A stretch of 64,000 nucleotides of DNA from the NCBI GenBank assembly GCA_017510925.1, contig JAFWLT010000005.1:1-64000 (forward strand), given 5' to 3'. The notes beneath the pieces were generated by a model. It ran no database searches, was not told the DNA's origin, and was given only the letters and a program-made list of their open reading frames with translations. Each line of letters opens with the position of its first letter. Within the stretch, counting starts at the first letter, position 1. This document shows positions 29,503 to 38,163 of this stretch, piece by piece. This stretch comes from Candidatus Saccharimonadota bacterium. GTDB taxonomy: Bacteria > Patescibacteriota > Saccharimonadia > Saccharimonadales > Saccharimonadaceae. Made by a program: the position numbers and the translations under genes.

Positions 29503-30387
29503 ATGGCTAATAAATTCGTAGTTTCACCGATGATCGAAAAGATCAGTTTGAAACCAGGCGAAACTTATACAAGTTCTATAACTGTGGGCAACCCGAAAGA
29601 TGCCACGGAAGATTTTTATTTTAAGATTTCGCTTTCGCCATATGGGGTAAAGGGTGAAGATTATTCTCCTGATTTTGCCACTATGACAGATTGGACTAAG
29701 ATCGTAAACTGGGTTACTTTAGATACCACAGAAGGCGTGTTAAAACCTAATGAAACTAGAAAGATTAATTATACTGTAAAAGTGCCTATGGACGCTCCTG
29801 GTGGTGGTCAGTATTTTAAAATTGGTGTATCCTCTAATGCTGCAGCTGTATCTGGAGAGTCTGGTGCTGTCCAAAACGTTTATGAGATGGCTAGCTTAGT
29901 GTTTGCTGAAGTAGACGGCGAGATTCGCCATGATGGCAAAATCCTAGGCACAGATATCCCTGGCTTTGTAGCCACCGGCAAGTCTAATTTAATCAATAAA
30001 TATGTTAATGATGGCAATGTGCACGAAACTGCTACCACTAAAATTACTATCAAGAACGCCCTTACTGGCGAAGTAGTTTCACCGAAAGAGGGAGAAGATT
30101 CTACTTTAGAATCTATCATTATGCCTCAAACCACGAGAGTAGTCGCTAGAGAATTAAACAATCTACCACCACTTGGCGTATTTGAAGTCACAGAAGATAT
30201 TTCTTATATGGGTACAGAAATTAGCCCATCTGCTATTATGATTATTTGTCCTGCTTGGTTCATTTTCTTTGTGATTGCCATGATTGCCTCTGTTATTGGT
30301 ATGGTATTTTACGGAAAACATCTTAAAAAGAAAAGTCTTAAAAAAGAGTTGCATTCTGAAAAAACTAATGGTAAAATAGAACCATAA
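29503..30387 (+). CDS. DUF916-like surface protein with C-terminal TM, no signal peptide
   Basis: 294 residues. The N-terminal part (FVVSPMIEKISLKPGETYTSSITVGNP) resembles the start of mature DUF916/WxL-interacting proteins. Immunoglobulin-like beta sheets run to about 235. A single TM helix (about 247-272) is followed by a basic tail (KHLKKKSLKKE). No signal peptide precedes the first domain, although the start after TAGGAGGTTT is clear and only 7 nt lie between it and nrdG. Membrane topology is therefore uncertain. The next gene is a WxL-like secreted protein, the usual partner type. Confidence 0.72.
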   Translation: MANKFVVSPMIEKISLKPGETYTSSITVGNPKDATEDFYFKISLSPYGVKGEDYSPDFATMTDWTKIVNWVTLDTTEGVLKPNETRKINYTVKVPMDAPGGGQYFKIGVSSNAAAVSGESGAVQNVYEMASLVFAEVDGEIRHDGKILGTDIPGFVATGKSNLINKYVNDGNVHETATTKITIKNALTGEVVSPKEGEDSTLESIIMPQTTRVVARELNNLPPLGVFEVTEDISYMGTEISPSAIMIICPAWFIFFVIAMIASVIGMVFYGKHLKKKSLKKELHSEKTNGKIEP

Positions 30388-30403
30388 AAAGGTCTACATT
30401 ACT

Positions 30404-31039
30404 ATGAAAATCAAATCAAAATATATATTTATTCCTGTATTAACTTTAACTATGGTTTTTGCTGCTATGGCACTTGCCTCTGGATCTGCTTTTGCAGCCA
30501 CTGGTGCTGCTGACGCTGCAGTAAATGTAGTGCCTGCTTGTACTTTCACTACTTCTGACTATACGATTACTATTCCAGTTGCTCCTGGTACTTTGGGCAA
30601 TTCCGAGTCTATCACCAGAACTGACGGTAGTATTGAAACTACCTGCAACGGTTTGAACGGCTGGAAAATCCAAGCTATTGGTTATTCTCCAGATTCTACT
30701 CACCCTACCGGTGATGATGGCCTTACTAGTATGTATAGCCCAGTTTCTGGTGGCCTTGGTAACTTTATTCCTACTGGTACCTCAGGTTCTAATTCTTACT
30801 GGTCATTCAAAATCACTAGTGTTTCTTCTGACACCACTACAGCCTCCATCTTAAACGGCTATGGTTCATATTCTAATATTCCTTCATCTGCTGTAGATGT
30901 AGCAAATTACACTGGTGATGGCGCTGGCGGCACCGTTACTGGTCATATGAGACCAGACTATCAGATCTATGCAAGCGGTGGTCAAGCTCCTGGTACTTAT
31001 ACTGGCCAAGTCAAGTATACTATCGTAGTAAACCCATAA
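30404..31039 (+). CDS. Secreted WxL-like/pilin-like beta protein
   Basis: 211 residues with a clear signal peptide (1-31, SAFA/ATG), then a Thr/Ser/Gly-rich domain. GWKIQAIGY near the middle and the C-terminal strand PGTYTGQVKYTIVVNP recall WxL domains (which end in WTLxxxP) and spore-coat-U/pilin-like folds. The motif match is partial. It follows the DUF916-like gene by 16 nt and is likely cotranscribed, as in WxL loci where both proteins bind each other and the wall. Confidence 0.65.
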   Translation: MKIKSKYIFIPVLTLTMVFAAMALASGSAFAATGAADAAVNVVPACTFTTSDYTITIPVAPGTLGNSESITRTDGSIETTCNGLNGWKIQAIGYSPDSTHPTGDDGLTSMYSPVSGGLGNFIPTGTSGSNSYWSFKITSVSSDTTTASILNGYGSYSNIPSSAVDVANYTGDGAGGTVTGHMRPDYQIYASGGQAPGTYTGQVKYTIVVNP

Positions 31040-31047
31040 CTTATTCG

Positions 31048-31056
31048 TGATATAAT
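31048..31056 (+). promoter_or_regulatory. gpsA extended -10 (leaderless spacing)
   Basis: TGATATAAT ending 6 nt before the ATG at 31063. Confidence 0.75.
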
Positions 31057-31062
31057 AGAGAT

Positions 31063-31857
31063 ATGAAGATTGCAATTTTAGGTGCAGGGGCTTTTGGTAC
31101 GGCGCTTGGAGGCATTTTAGCTAACAAAGGCTATGATATTGATTATTATGATTCTAAGGTAGAGAAAGAGAGTCTTTCTAAAGTCCTATCTGATACAAAA
31201 TTTATAGTTTTGGTAGTGCCTTCTCAGGCCGCACCATATCTTTTGCCACATTTACCTGTTGATAAGCCTTTAATTGTAGCCACAAAAGGATTTCTAGATT
31301 CTCATAATTTTGCAGATTTTAAAGATTATATGGTGCTATCTGGCCCTGGTTTCGCAGCTGATATCAAGGCTGGCAAGAAAACCTTACTTACGGCTACCGA
31401 TCAGAGAATTATAGAATTATTTACTACAGATTATTTAACCTTTGATTTTACTGTCGATAAAAATGGGGTTTTGATGTGCGGTGCTCTTAAAAATGTTTAC
31501 GCAATCTATGCTGGGTACCTGGATCTAAAGCCTGGAACGCCAGAACATGAGAGGTACTTAACAGAGGTGTCGGAAGAAATGAAGGCGCTCCTTTTGGCTA
31601 ATTCTAGCGATCCAAAGACCGTTGATTTATCTTGTGGTAAGGGTGATCTCAGACTTACTTGTGATTTTCCATCTAGAAATTATGAGTTTGGTCAGATCTT
31701 AAGGAAAAACCACCAGGCAGTACCAGAAAAAACTGTAGAAGGCCTCACTGCGCTTGCCAAGATAAAGAGAGGCGAGATTAAGATACCTGACTCGGCATTA
31801 AAGCTTTTAGAGCTAATTAAAATTAGCGACGATTGGAATTTTGATGGAATTAAATGA
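31063..31857 (+). CDS. gpsA: Glycerol-3-phosphate dehydrogenase [NAD(P)+], short
   Basis: 264 residues. Dinucleotide loop LGAGAFGTALGG at the N-terminus, VVPSQA, LSGPGFAADI, the catalytic region CGALKNVYAIYAG, and LTCDFPSRNYEFG. It reduces DHAP to sn-glycerol-3-phosphate for phospholipids. It is shorter than usual (about 330), with loops trimmed in both halves. It ends with TGA inside the next gene (14-nt overlap). Confidence 0.9.
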   Translation: MKIAILGAGAFGTALGGILANKGYDIDYYDSKVEKESLSKVLSDTKFIVLVVPSQAAPYLLPHLPVDKPLIVATKGFLDSHNFADFKDYMVLSGPGFAADIKAGKKTLLTATDQRIIELFTTDYLTFDFTVDKNGVLMCGALKNVYAIYAGYLDLKPGTPEHERYLTEVSEEMKALLLANSSDPKTVDLSCGKGDLRLTCDFPSRNYEFGQILRKNHQAVPEKTVEGLTALAKIKRGEIKIPDSALKLLELIKISDDWNFDGIK

Positions 31858-34800
31858 GAAGCAAAAAGAGGCAGTAGAATATTTATCTGGGCCTCTTTTA
31901 GTTTTGGCGGGCCCTGGTACCGGTAAGACTCAACTTCTTTCCGAAAAGGTAGCTTATATCTTAAAAAATACCGATACAGACCCTTCTAATATCCTTTGTG
32001 TGACTTTTACTGAGTCTGGCGCATTTAATATGCGTGAGCGCCTTAAGAAAACAATCGGAAAAGATGCTCTTAAGGTGAGTATTTCTACTTATCACGCCTT
32101 TGGGCAAGATATATTAGCAAAGTATGGCTGGCACGGCTCACCAATTGATGAAGTAATTCAATTTAAGATCGTAAAAGAAATCCAAGAAAAATTGCCGGCA
32201 AGTGATATTTTATCTGGTGATAATGTAAAAGATATTATCAGCGTAATTTCGGAGGCCAAATCTGCCGGGCTAACCTCTAAGGATCTCAAAAAGGTAGCTG
32301 AGCAGAATATAGAAGACTCACAGGTGCTTTCTGATGCAATTTCACCACTACTTCTAAATATTGTTCCACGTAAATTTCATCCATCTTTTGAAGAGGCGTA
32401 TTTACCTATTTATGAAGTTTTAAAACAATATGAGAGTTTGAAGCCGATTGTGTCTGGGGTGGAGCGTTCAATTATAGGTATGAGTTTGAGTTTAAAGCAG
32501 GCGATTCTAGAGGCTGAATCTTCTGAGAAAATCACCCCTCTTTCAAACTGGAAAGATACATATTTTGAAAAAGATGAAAATAATAATTATCGTTTGGCCG
32601 ACAGAATTGCAAATAAAAAATTGCTATCTGTAGCCTCTATAATGGAAAAATACCAAGAGTATCTGGACAAGAATAATCTTTCGGACTTTGATGATATGAT
32701 TATTGAAGCCGGGCGAATCCTAGATGAAGACAAGGGTTTTTTAAATACTTTGATGGAACGTTATCAGTTTATCATGCTAGATGAGTTCCAGGATACTAAC
32801 CCTGCCCAGCTTAATATTATTAAGAAACTGACAGATTATGAAAATCCTATGATTATGGCTGTAGGGGATGACGATCAGGCAATTTATGAATTTCAGGGGG
32901 CACTTTCTACTAATCTTTCGGAATTCCAGCAGCATTATAATGCCCACGTAACCACTCTCACCGAGAATTATCGTTCCACTCAAGAAATCCTAGATCTCTC
33001 TAAACAAGTGATAGATCAAGCTCCAGATAGATTCGTAAACGAGAAGCCGCTTAATTCGCATCTTGAAAAACCTAAAGATGCCGGCATTCATAGAATAGAA
33101 TTTTTGGCTTCTGACCAAGAATATACATTTATCGCCAACAAGATTGCTGAGCTTATCAAGTCTGGCGTTAAGCAGTCTGAGATTGCTATTATTGCTTCTA
33201 AACATAAATACTTACTCCCGATCTTGCCGTATCTAAAATCTCACTCAGAAATAAAAATTGCCTACGAAAAACGTGATAATTTATTTGAAGATGAAAAAAT
33301 TCACCAAATTTTGGCGATTTCTAGGCTAATTGATGAAATTTCAAAAGAATCTAGGCCAACAGTTTCGATGCTAGAGGTTTTGACTTACTCCTGGTTTAAT
33401 ATAAAACCAATAGAGGTAGTAAAATTAACCGCTGAAGCCAGAAATGCTCATAAATCTATATTTGAATATTGCCTTGATGCTGATACTTCAGAAGAGCTAA
33501 AGAACGCTCTGCAATTTATCTCTGATTTATCATCTCTAGCTTTGAATACACCTCTTGAGATTATCCTTTCTAAGATTACCGAGAAGATGGGGGTAGAAAC
33601 CTATGAGCCGTACGAGATGTTTAGTTTTTATGAGAATTTGGCATCACTTAGAGCTAAATTAATCAAACACGTAGGAGAAAAACCACTTAGAGTTTCTGAT
33701 CTTGTCTCTATGGCGGATGATTATGAAGCTGCTGATATGCCTCTAAATATTACTAGCCCATACAAAGATGCTGATGAAGCCGTGTCAATACTTTCTGCGC
33801 ACAAGGCTAAAGGTCTAGAGTTTGAATATGTATTTATTGTTTCGGCAGACCATTCCTGTTGGGGTAAGGGCAAAGGTAATAACAATCTTTTGGCGCTCCC
33901 TAAAAATTTAATTCATATTAGACATACTGGCATTACCAACGGGGAAAGAATTAGGGTGCTCTACGTAGCTTTAACAAGAGCTAAGCACACCTTATATATT
34001 ACTAATTCTCTTCATGATTTTGCCGGCAAGGCTCCAGATAGGCTAGAATATTTTGAGGGTCTCACAGACGTACCCGCAGTTGAATCAAGAGCCACAGAAA
34101 CTGCCCAAAAGCTACCAGAAAGCCTAAAAAATTACCTATTCTCATACATTAAACCTACCCCAGATATGCGTTCCATCTATCTAGAGAGAGTTAAGAATTA
34201 TCGAATGAGTGCATCATCCCTTACTTCATTTATAGATATCGTAAACGCTGGGCCAGAAGAATTCTTTAAAAACCAGATCTTAAAGGCCGATAGAGAGCCA
34301 GAAAACGAAATTTTGGCACTAGGTAACCTCTTCCACGCTGCTTTTGAACAAGTGACCAATTCTGGGATCTCAAATGATGCAGCGCTAGAATTCTATCTTT
34401 CAGAACTAGACAAAAGGGATCTTCCGCTCGACATAAAAGATAGGCTAAGAAGAGATGGCCCTGCCAATCTTACTGTAGCACTAGAAAGATTTTCGCCAAT
34501 TTTGAGATCCGGTAAAGCAGAAGTAGACTTTGCATTCGAACATTTGGTGGTAGATGGCGTACCAGTTACCGGTAAAATCGACCATATCGTAATTGATGAA
34601 GATAAAAAGACGATTGAGATTTATGATTTTAAAACGGGTAAGTTCCATAAGGAAAGGTGGCAATCTCAACCTACCCTATATAAATATATGCTACAGCTCT
34701 TATTTTATAAATTACTTCTCAATAATTCACCGACTTTCTCTAAATATAAGGTAGAAAAAGCCCATATCCTCTTTGTAAATTCAGATAAAAATGACGGTGA

Positions 34801-34999
34801 AATACATGATAAGTTGTACGAGTTCAGCGAAGAAGACGAAAAGAACTTAAAGGCATTAATCAAAGCCGTGTATTCACAAATATCCGATCTTAAATTCCTC
34901 GATGATAAAGATATTTATATACCCGCAAACAAAAACTATAACCTCAAACATATCAAAAACTTCATTGAGCTTCTGCTTGCAAAGAGTACAGAAAAATAG
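31844..34999 (+). CDS. UvrD/PcrA-type helicase fused to a RecB-like nuclease (AddA-like)
   Basis: 1051 residues. Walker A AGPGTGKTQ at 22-30, Walker B DEFQDTNPAQ, GDDDQAIYEFQGA, ENYRSTQEI, and the C-terminal helicase motifs SAHKAKGLEFEYVF and VALTRAKHTLYI identify a superfamily 1A helicase. From about residue 780 a PD-(D/E)XK nuclease follows, with GKIDHIVID and EIYDFKTGK (about 911-933) as active-site strands. This layout matches AddA/RecB-type end-processing enzymes. The start is the ATG at 31844. Confidence 0.93.
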   Translation: MELNEKQKEAVEYLSGPLLVLAGPGTGKTQLLSEKVAYILKNTDTDPSNILCVTFTESGAFNMRERLKKTIGKDALKVSISTYHAFGQDILAKYGWHGSPIDEVIQFKIVKEIQEKLPASDILSGDNVKDIISVISEAKSAGLTSKDLKKVAEQNIEDSQVLSDAISPLLLNIVPRKFHPSFEEAYLPIYEVLKQYESLKPIVSGVERSIIGMSLSLKQAILEAESSEKITPLSNWKDTYFEKDENNNYRLADRIANKKLLSVASIMEKYQEYLDKNNLSDFDDMIIEAGRILDEDKGFLNTLMERYQFIMLDEFQDTNPAQLNIIKKLTDYENPMIMAVGDDDQAIYEFQGALSTNLSEFQQHYNAHVTTLTENYRSTQEILDLSKQVIDQAPDRFVNEKPLNSHLEKPKDAGIHRIEFLASDQEYTFIANKIAELIKSGVKQSEIAIIASKHKYLLPILPYLKSHSEIKIAYEKRDNLFEDEKIHQILAISRLIDEISKESRPTVSMLEVLTYSWFNIKPIEVVKLTAEARNAHKSIFEYCLDADTSEELKNALQFISDLSSLALNTPLEIILSKITEKMGVETYEPYEMFSFYENLASLRAKLIKHVGEKPLRVSDLVSMADDYEAADMPLNITSPYKDADEAVSILSAHKAKGLEFEYVFIVSADHSCWGKGKGNNNLLALPKNLIHIRHTGITNGERIRVLYVALTRAKHTLYITNSLHDFAGKAPDRLEYFEGLTDVPAVESRATETAQKLPESLKNYLFSYIKPTPDMRSIYLERVKNYRMSASSLTSFIDIVNAGPEEFFKNQILKADREPENEILALGNLFHAAFEQVTNSGISNDAALEFYLSELDKRDLPLDIKDRLRRDGPANLTVALERFSPILRSGKAEVDFAFEHLVVDGVPVTGKIDHIVIDEDKKTIEIYDFKTGKFHKERWQSQPTLYKYMLQLLFYKLLLNNSPTFSKYKVEKAHILFVNSDKNDGEIHDKLYEFSEEDEKNLKALIKAVYSQISDLKFLDDKDIYIPANKNYNLKHIKNFIELLLAKSTEK

Positions 35000-35005
35000 T
35001 AAAAT
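34977..35005 (+). promoter_or_regulatory. Promoter for the small-gene unit
   Basis: TTGCAA, 17 bp, TAAAAT, inside the end of the helicase gene. Confidence 0.55.
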
Positions 35006-35052
35006 ATCTCCACGGCACTTTAATATATAAATAGATGGAAGGGAGTGATGCG

Positions 35053-35118
35053 ATGGGCGTAGCAATTTGTTGTTACCTGTCAACCAGCTTTAAGGAGGTG
35101 ATCCGTTGTCTATCGTAA
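35053..35118 (+). CDS. 21-residue leader peptide candidate
   Basis: ATG at 35053 with GGGAG 8 nt upstream opens a 21-codon frame (MGVAICCYLSTSFKEVIRCL then Ser, TAA). It runs through the ribosome binding site and start of the 35106 gene, overlapping it by 13 nt in another frame. It could couple or attenuate translation of that gene. Only sequence layout supports it. Confidence 0.4.
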   Translation: MGVAICCYLSTSFKEVIRCLS

Positions 35119-35252
35119 CTCGTTGTCGACCGAGAATCAGGTGTGTTACCTGGACTTGCAAAAGATGTGGCGCAGTTTTTACTACTGAAGCTCAATATGC
35201 AATCCATGTTTTAACCTGTGGACCCGGCTATTTTCCATCATGGCCACTCTAG
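35106..35252 (+). CDS. 48-residue cysteine-rich (zinc-ribbon-like) small protein
   Basis: A TTG start preceded by TAAGGAGGTGATCC (35091-35104), which complements 14 nt of the usual 16S rRNA 3' end. The product has five Cys, including CKRC at 18-21, a Cys at 38 preceded by His34, and ends GYFPSWPL. This looks like a small zinc knuckle. It is followed by a strong terminator, so it is the only clear product of this transcript. Function unknown. Confidence 0.6.
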   Translation: MSIVTRCRPRIRCVTWTCKRCGAVFTTEAQYAIHVLTCGPGYFPSWPL

Positions 35253-35258
35253 GTGGCA

Positions 35259-35288
35259 CAAAAGGGCCTGTACTTTAGGCCCTTTTTG
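35259..35288 (+). terminator. Terminator after the small cysteine-rich gene
   Basis: Stem AAAGGGCCT/AGGCCCTTT, loop GTACTTT or similar, T5. Confidence 0.92.
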
Positions 35289-35291
35289 CTC

Positions 35292-35320
35292 TTGAAAAAT
35301 TATTAATTTTGTGGTAAGAT
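35292..35320 (+). promoter_or_regulatory. rpmG promoter
   Basis: TTGAAA, 17 bp, TAAGAT with TGTGG before it; the hexamer ends 11 nt before the ATG. Confidence 0.65.
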
Positions 35321-35331
35321 TATATATAATT

Positions 35332-35541
35332 ATGGCAAAGAAGAATAATACTAAGAGAAAACTAGTTGGGCTCGTATCCGAAGAGTCTGGTATTCGTGCT
35401 TACTATACCAAGAAAAACACGATGAATACCCCAGATAAGCTATCTCTTAAGAAATACGATCCTATTCTTAGAAAACACGTTGTCTTTACTGAAACCAAGA
35501 AAAACCTAGGTAGAAACGAAGTTAAGGAAAAGAAACGTTAA
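35332..35541 (+). CDS. rpmG: 50S ribosomal protein L33
   Basis: 69 residues. [21 protein letters not shown], then [22 protein letters not shown], match L33. The zinc-binding Cys pairs of some L33 paralogues are absent (Cys-minus form), so it would not respond to zinc limitation. A 16-residue C-terminal basic tail is extra. It has its own promoter and terminator. Confidence 0.93.
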   Translation: MAKKNNTKRKLVGLVSEESGIRAYYTKKNTMNTPDKLSLKKYDPILRKHVVFTETKKNLGRNEVKEKKR

Positions 35542-35570
35542 AAATACCCCCGAAAGGGGGTTATTTTTAT
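35541..35570. terminator. rpmG terminator (bidirectional)
   Basis: Stem CCCCC/GGGGG, loop GAAA, A and T runs on both sides; it overlaps the end of the GH57 gene. Confidence 0.9.
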
Positions 35571-36763
35571 TTTAATTTTAATCTATATTCTATATCTCTA
35601 AGAACGTTCATAAAATACATATATGATTCGTATGGGGAAGCGTAGGCCGAGAAATACGCGTGGACATCACCATCATTCCAATATTTAGTACACATAGAAT
35701 ATGGATGGTCTGAGGTAGTAAGATGACGCCAATCTGCTATAAGCTTGCTGTCGTTTGTGGCAAGGATTTTAGACCGTATTTTATATAGGTCTTTCATGGC
35801 AGATTTTTGCATGTCGTTAGAGTCCCAAGCAGAGAGATCACGCTCGGTGTCAGCCCAGGTGACGGTCTCCGGCATTGAGATTTCTCCGTCTGGCTCCATC
35901 AAATTGCAAGCCTCCGAAACAGTAACAAACCTATTATCATATTCTGATAGCCAGGAATCGATGAAATTATCCATAAATTCGAAGATGCCAGTATCCTTCC
36001 ATTGGTGCTCGCCAAAGGTTTCAAAATCCATAAAGAGATTAATAAGGTTGCCGCTTAGACAGTCCATATCGATCCAGTTTTGATATTTTTTAACGGTAAG
36101 TGGCCATTCTTTCCAGTCGCGATTAGAGAATCTAAAGGCAATGTCGTCTGATAAACGGTAGTTTTTGAGTAGAAGCTTGATATTCTCGCAATCGGTAGGG
36201 CGATAAACATAATTTGGAGATTTGCCCTTCAGGATTTTGTCCCAGCCTTCTGCTAGAATACCAATATAACCTTTTTCTTCGGCCCATTTGGCGAGATTGT
36301 CATTATAGGCAAGCTCAGTGTTCCTAAATACCTGTGGGCGTACGCCAAAGATCTTTTCAATAGCTGTACTATGAAGCTCTACTTGGTCTTCAAACTCTTC
36401 TAGATCTTGGAAAAATGCTAGAGAGTGATAATAGGTCTCGCCGAGGATCTCAGCTTGGCCTTTTGAAACCATTCTTCTAATAGTAGTGATTAAATCTGGG
36501 GCCCATTTGGCTGCCTGTTCTAGCCAAGTACCAGTGATAGAAAAGGAAACTTTAAAATCTTTATGCTTGCTCATATTTTCTTCTAGGAGCTTGAGCATTG
36601 GACGATAAGACTTATCGGTAACTTTTTCAAAAATGCGCTTATTGGATTGGCGTCCGTTGTAATTATCGTCATAATAATTAGAGATATTACCAACATCAAA
36701 AATTGGATATTCGCGATAGCGAACCGGCTGATGAATATGCAAATACAAACAGATCGCGCGCAT
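35567..36763 (-). CDS. Glycoside hydrolase family 57 (alpha-amylase/glucanotransferase type)
   Basis: 398 residues with the GH57 barrel: HIHQPVRYREYP near the N-terminus, the nucleophile Glu150 in FRNTELAYND and the acid Asp246 in MDFETFGEHQ. GH57 enzymes cleave or transfer alpha-1,4 (or branch alpha-1,6) glucan. There is no signal peptide, so it acts on internal glucan. It is the second gene of an operon with the GT4 gene (1-nt gap), an arrangement known from archaea and some bacteria for glycogen turnover. Confidence 0.92.
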   Translation of the reverse strand: MRAICLYLHIHQPVRYREYPIFDVGNISNYYDDNYNGRQSNKRIFEKVTDKSYRPMLKLLEENMSKHKDFKVSFSITGTWLEQAAKWAPDLITTIRRMVSKGQAEILGETYYHSLAFFQDLEEFEDQVELHSTAIEKIFGVRPQVFRNTELAYNDNLAKWAEEKGYIGILAEGWDKILKGKSPNYVYRPTDCENIKLLLKNYRLSDDIAFRFSNRDWKEWPLTVKKYQNWIDMDCLSGNLINLFMDFETFGEHQWKDTGIFEFMDNFIDSWLSEYDNRFVTVSEACNLMEPDGEISMPETVTWADTERDLSAWDSNDMQKSAMKDLYKIRSKILATNDSKLIADWRHLTTSDHPYSMCTKYWNDGDVHAYFSAYASPYESYMYFMNVLRDIEYRLKLK

Positions 36764-36764
36764 C

Positions 36765-37988
36765 CTAAATATTCCCCTTACGTTTTACGTTATTATATAT
36801 CTTCTGACACTTTTTCGCAACTTTGTCCCAAGAGATTTTATTGTACTCGTGACCAACATTTTCTTGAAGAGATTTTTTGAGGGCTGGACTATTTGCGATA
36901 GCGAGAATTTCGTCTGCAAGTTTATCTTCGTCCCAAAAATCATATTTCATGCAAGACCAGATGATTTCTGATACGCCAGATTGGTTAGTAAGGATCAAGG
37001 CGTCTTTATGATAGGCTGCTTCAAGCGCCGTGAGACCAAATGGCTCAGACACTGAGCTCATCACAAAGATATCGGAAAGCGAATAGATATCGCGCAACTT
37101 CTTGCCACGTACAAAGCCAGTGAAAATTACATTTTTGGAAATACCAAGTGTGGCAGCATCGGAAATTAAGCGATTTCTTTCTTCGCCATCGCCAGCAAAA
37201 ATGAACATCAGTTTTGGATTTTTATCGATAGCTTTTCTAGCTGCATTCATCATAAATTCTAGGCCTTTTTGGATAGTAAAACGCCCAACAGTGGAAACTA
37301 TGGTGTATCCATCTTTTTTGAGGCTAGTGGCATATTTATGTAAGCTATCATCATATTCGTAGCCTTTGTAATAATCTTCGTCGAGGGAATTATAAATTAC
37401 GTCGATTTTATTCAATGGAATATGATATTTTTCGTGAATGATGCGTTTGGTGGTCTCAGAAACAGCGATGATTTTGTCTGCCATCATTAGACCTTGCTGC
37501 TCGATCTCGTGAATTATCGGATTACCAGTATGCATACCAGCACGATCATATTCTGTAGCATGAACGTGTGCGATCATTGGAATGCCATAGTTTTTCTTGG
37601 CGAGCATACCAGCTTCGTAAGTTAGCCAATCGTGAGCGTGGATTAGGTCTGGTTTGAATTCCATTAAATATTCATTCACGAAGTCTTGATAGCTTTTTTG
37701 GACATCACGAATCGACACCATATCCGGATGGTCGATAGATGGAATTTGTTTTTTGTGGATATCTAATGAAGCATATGCGCCACCACCATAGCGATGAATT
37801 GGGTCTAGGTCGGTAGCATGAAGCACGTGCATGAATTCTGTGTGTGGATGCTCAGCTGCATACGGCACTACGAAATCAATATCAATACCTTGGTTAGAAA
37901 GGGCGTGTGCCATATTTAAACAGGCAACACCAAGCCCACCACTATTGTGGGGTGGAAGCTCCCAACCTAACATAAGTATTTTCATCAT
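36765..37988 (-). CDS. GT4 glycosyltransferase, glycogen-synthase-like
   Basis: 407 residues, GT-B fold. The N-terminal GWELPPHNSGGLGVACLNMA, the HAHDWLTYEAG motif, KIDVIYNSLDEDYY, VGRFTIQKGLEFMM and the nucleotide-sugar site SVSEPFGLTALEAAYH are typical of GT4/GT5 glucan synthases. It probably extends alpha-glucan using ADP- or UDP-glucose. Two ATGs overlap at 37988 and 37985. A minus-strand -10 (TGATATAAT, 37994-38002) ends 5 or 8 nt before them. Confidence 0.9.
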   Translation of the reverse strand: MMKILMLGWELPPHNSGGLGVACLNMAHALSNQGIDIDFVVPYAAEHPHTEFMHVLHATDLDPIHRYGGGAYASLDIHKKQIPSIDHPDMVSIRDVQKSYQDFVNEYLMEFKPDLIHAHDWLTYEAGMLAKKNYGIPMIAHVHATEYDRAGMHTGNPIIHEIEQQGLMMADKIIAVSETTKRIIHEKYHIPLNKIDVIYNSLDEDYYKGYEYDDSLHKYATSLKKDGYTIVSTVGRFTIQKGLEFMMNAARKAIDKNPKLMFIFAGDGEERNRLISDAATLGISKNVIFTGFVRGKKLRDIYSLSDIFVMSSVSEPFGLTALEAAYHKDALILTNQSGVSEIIWSCMKYDFWDEDKLADEILAIANSPALKKSLQENVGHEYNKISWDKVAKKCQKIYNNVKRKGNI

Positions 37989-38041
37989 ATTTAATTATAT
38001 CATACTTATGGTAATTTGAGCATAAAAAAGTGGCTCCATTG

Positions 38042-38117
38042 TGGCAGGGGCGGCAGGACTTGAACCCACGACACGTGGTTTTGGAGACCACTGCTCTACC
38101 AACTGAGCTACACCCCT
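38042..38117 (-). tRNA. tRNA-Trp (anticodon CCA)
   Basis: Acceptor AGGGGTG/CGCCCCT, discriminator G, anticodon stem GTGGT/ACCAC around CTCCAAA (CCA), T arm GTGGG/CCTGC-like, encoded CCA. A TGCTAAAAT -10 (38133-38141) lies 15 nt upstream. No UCA-reading tRNA-Trp is seen. Confidence 0.94.
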
Positions 38118-38148
38118 AAAGAGCCTAGTTATATTTTAGCATAGTCCG

Positions 38149-38157
38149 TGATATAAT
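38149..38157 (+). promoter_or_regulatory. Extended -10 of the deacetylase gene
   Basis: TGATATAAT ending 6 nt before the ATG at 38164; divergent from tRNA-Trp. Confidence 0.75.
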
Positions 38158-38163
38158 GAAAGT

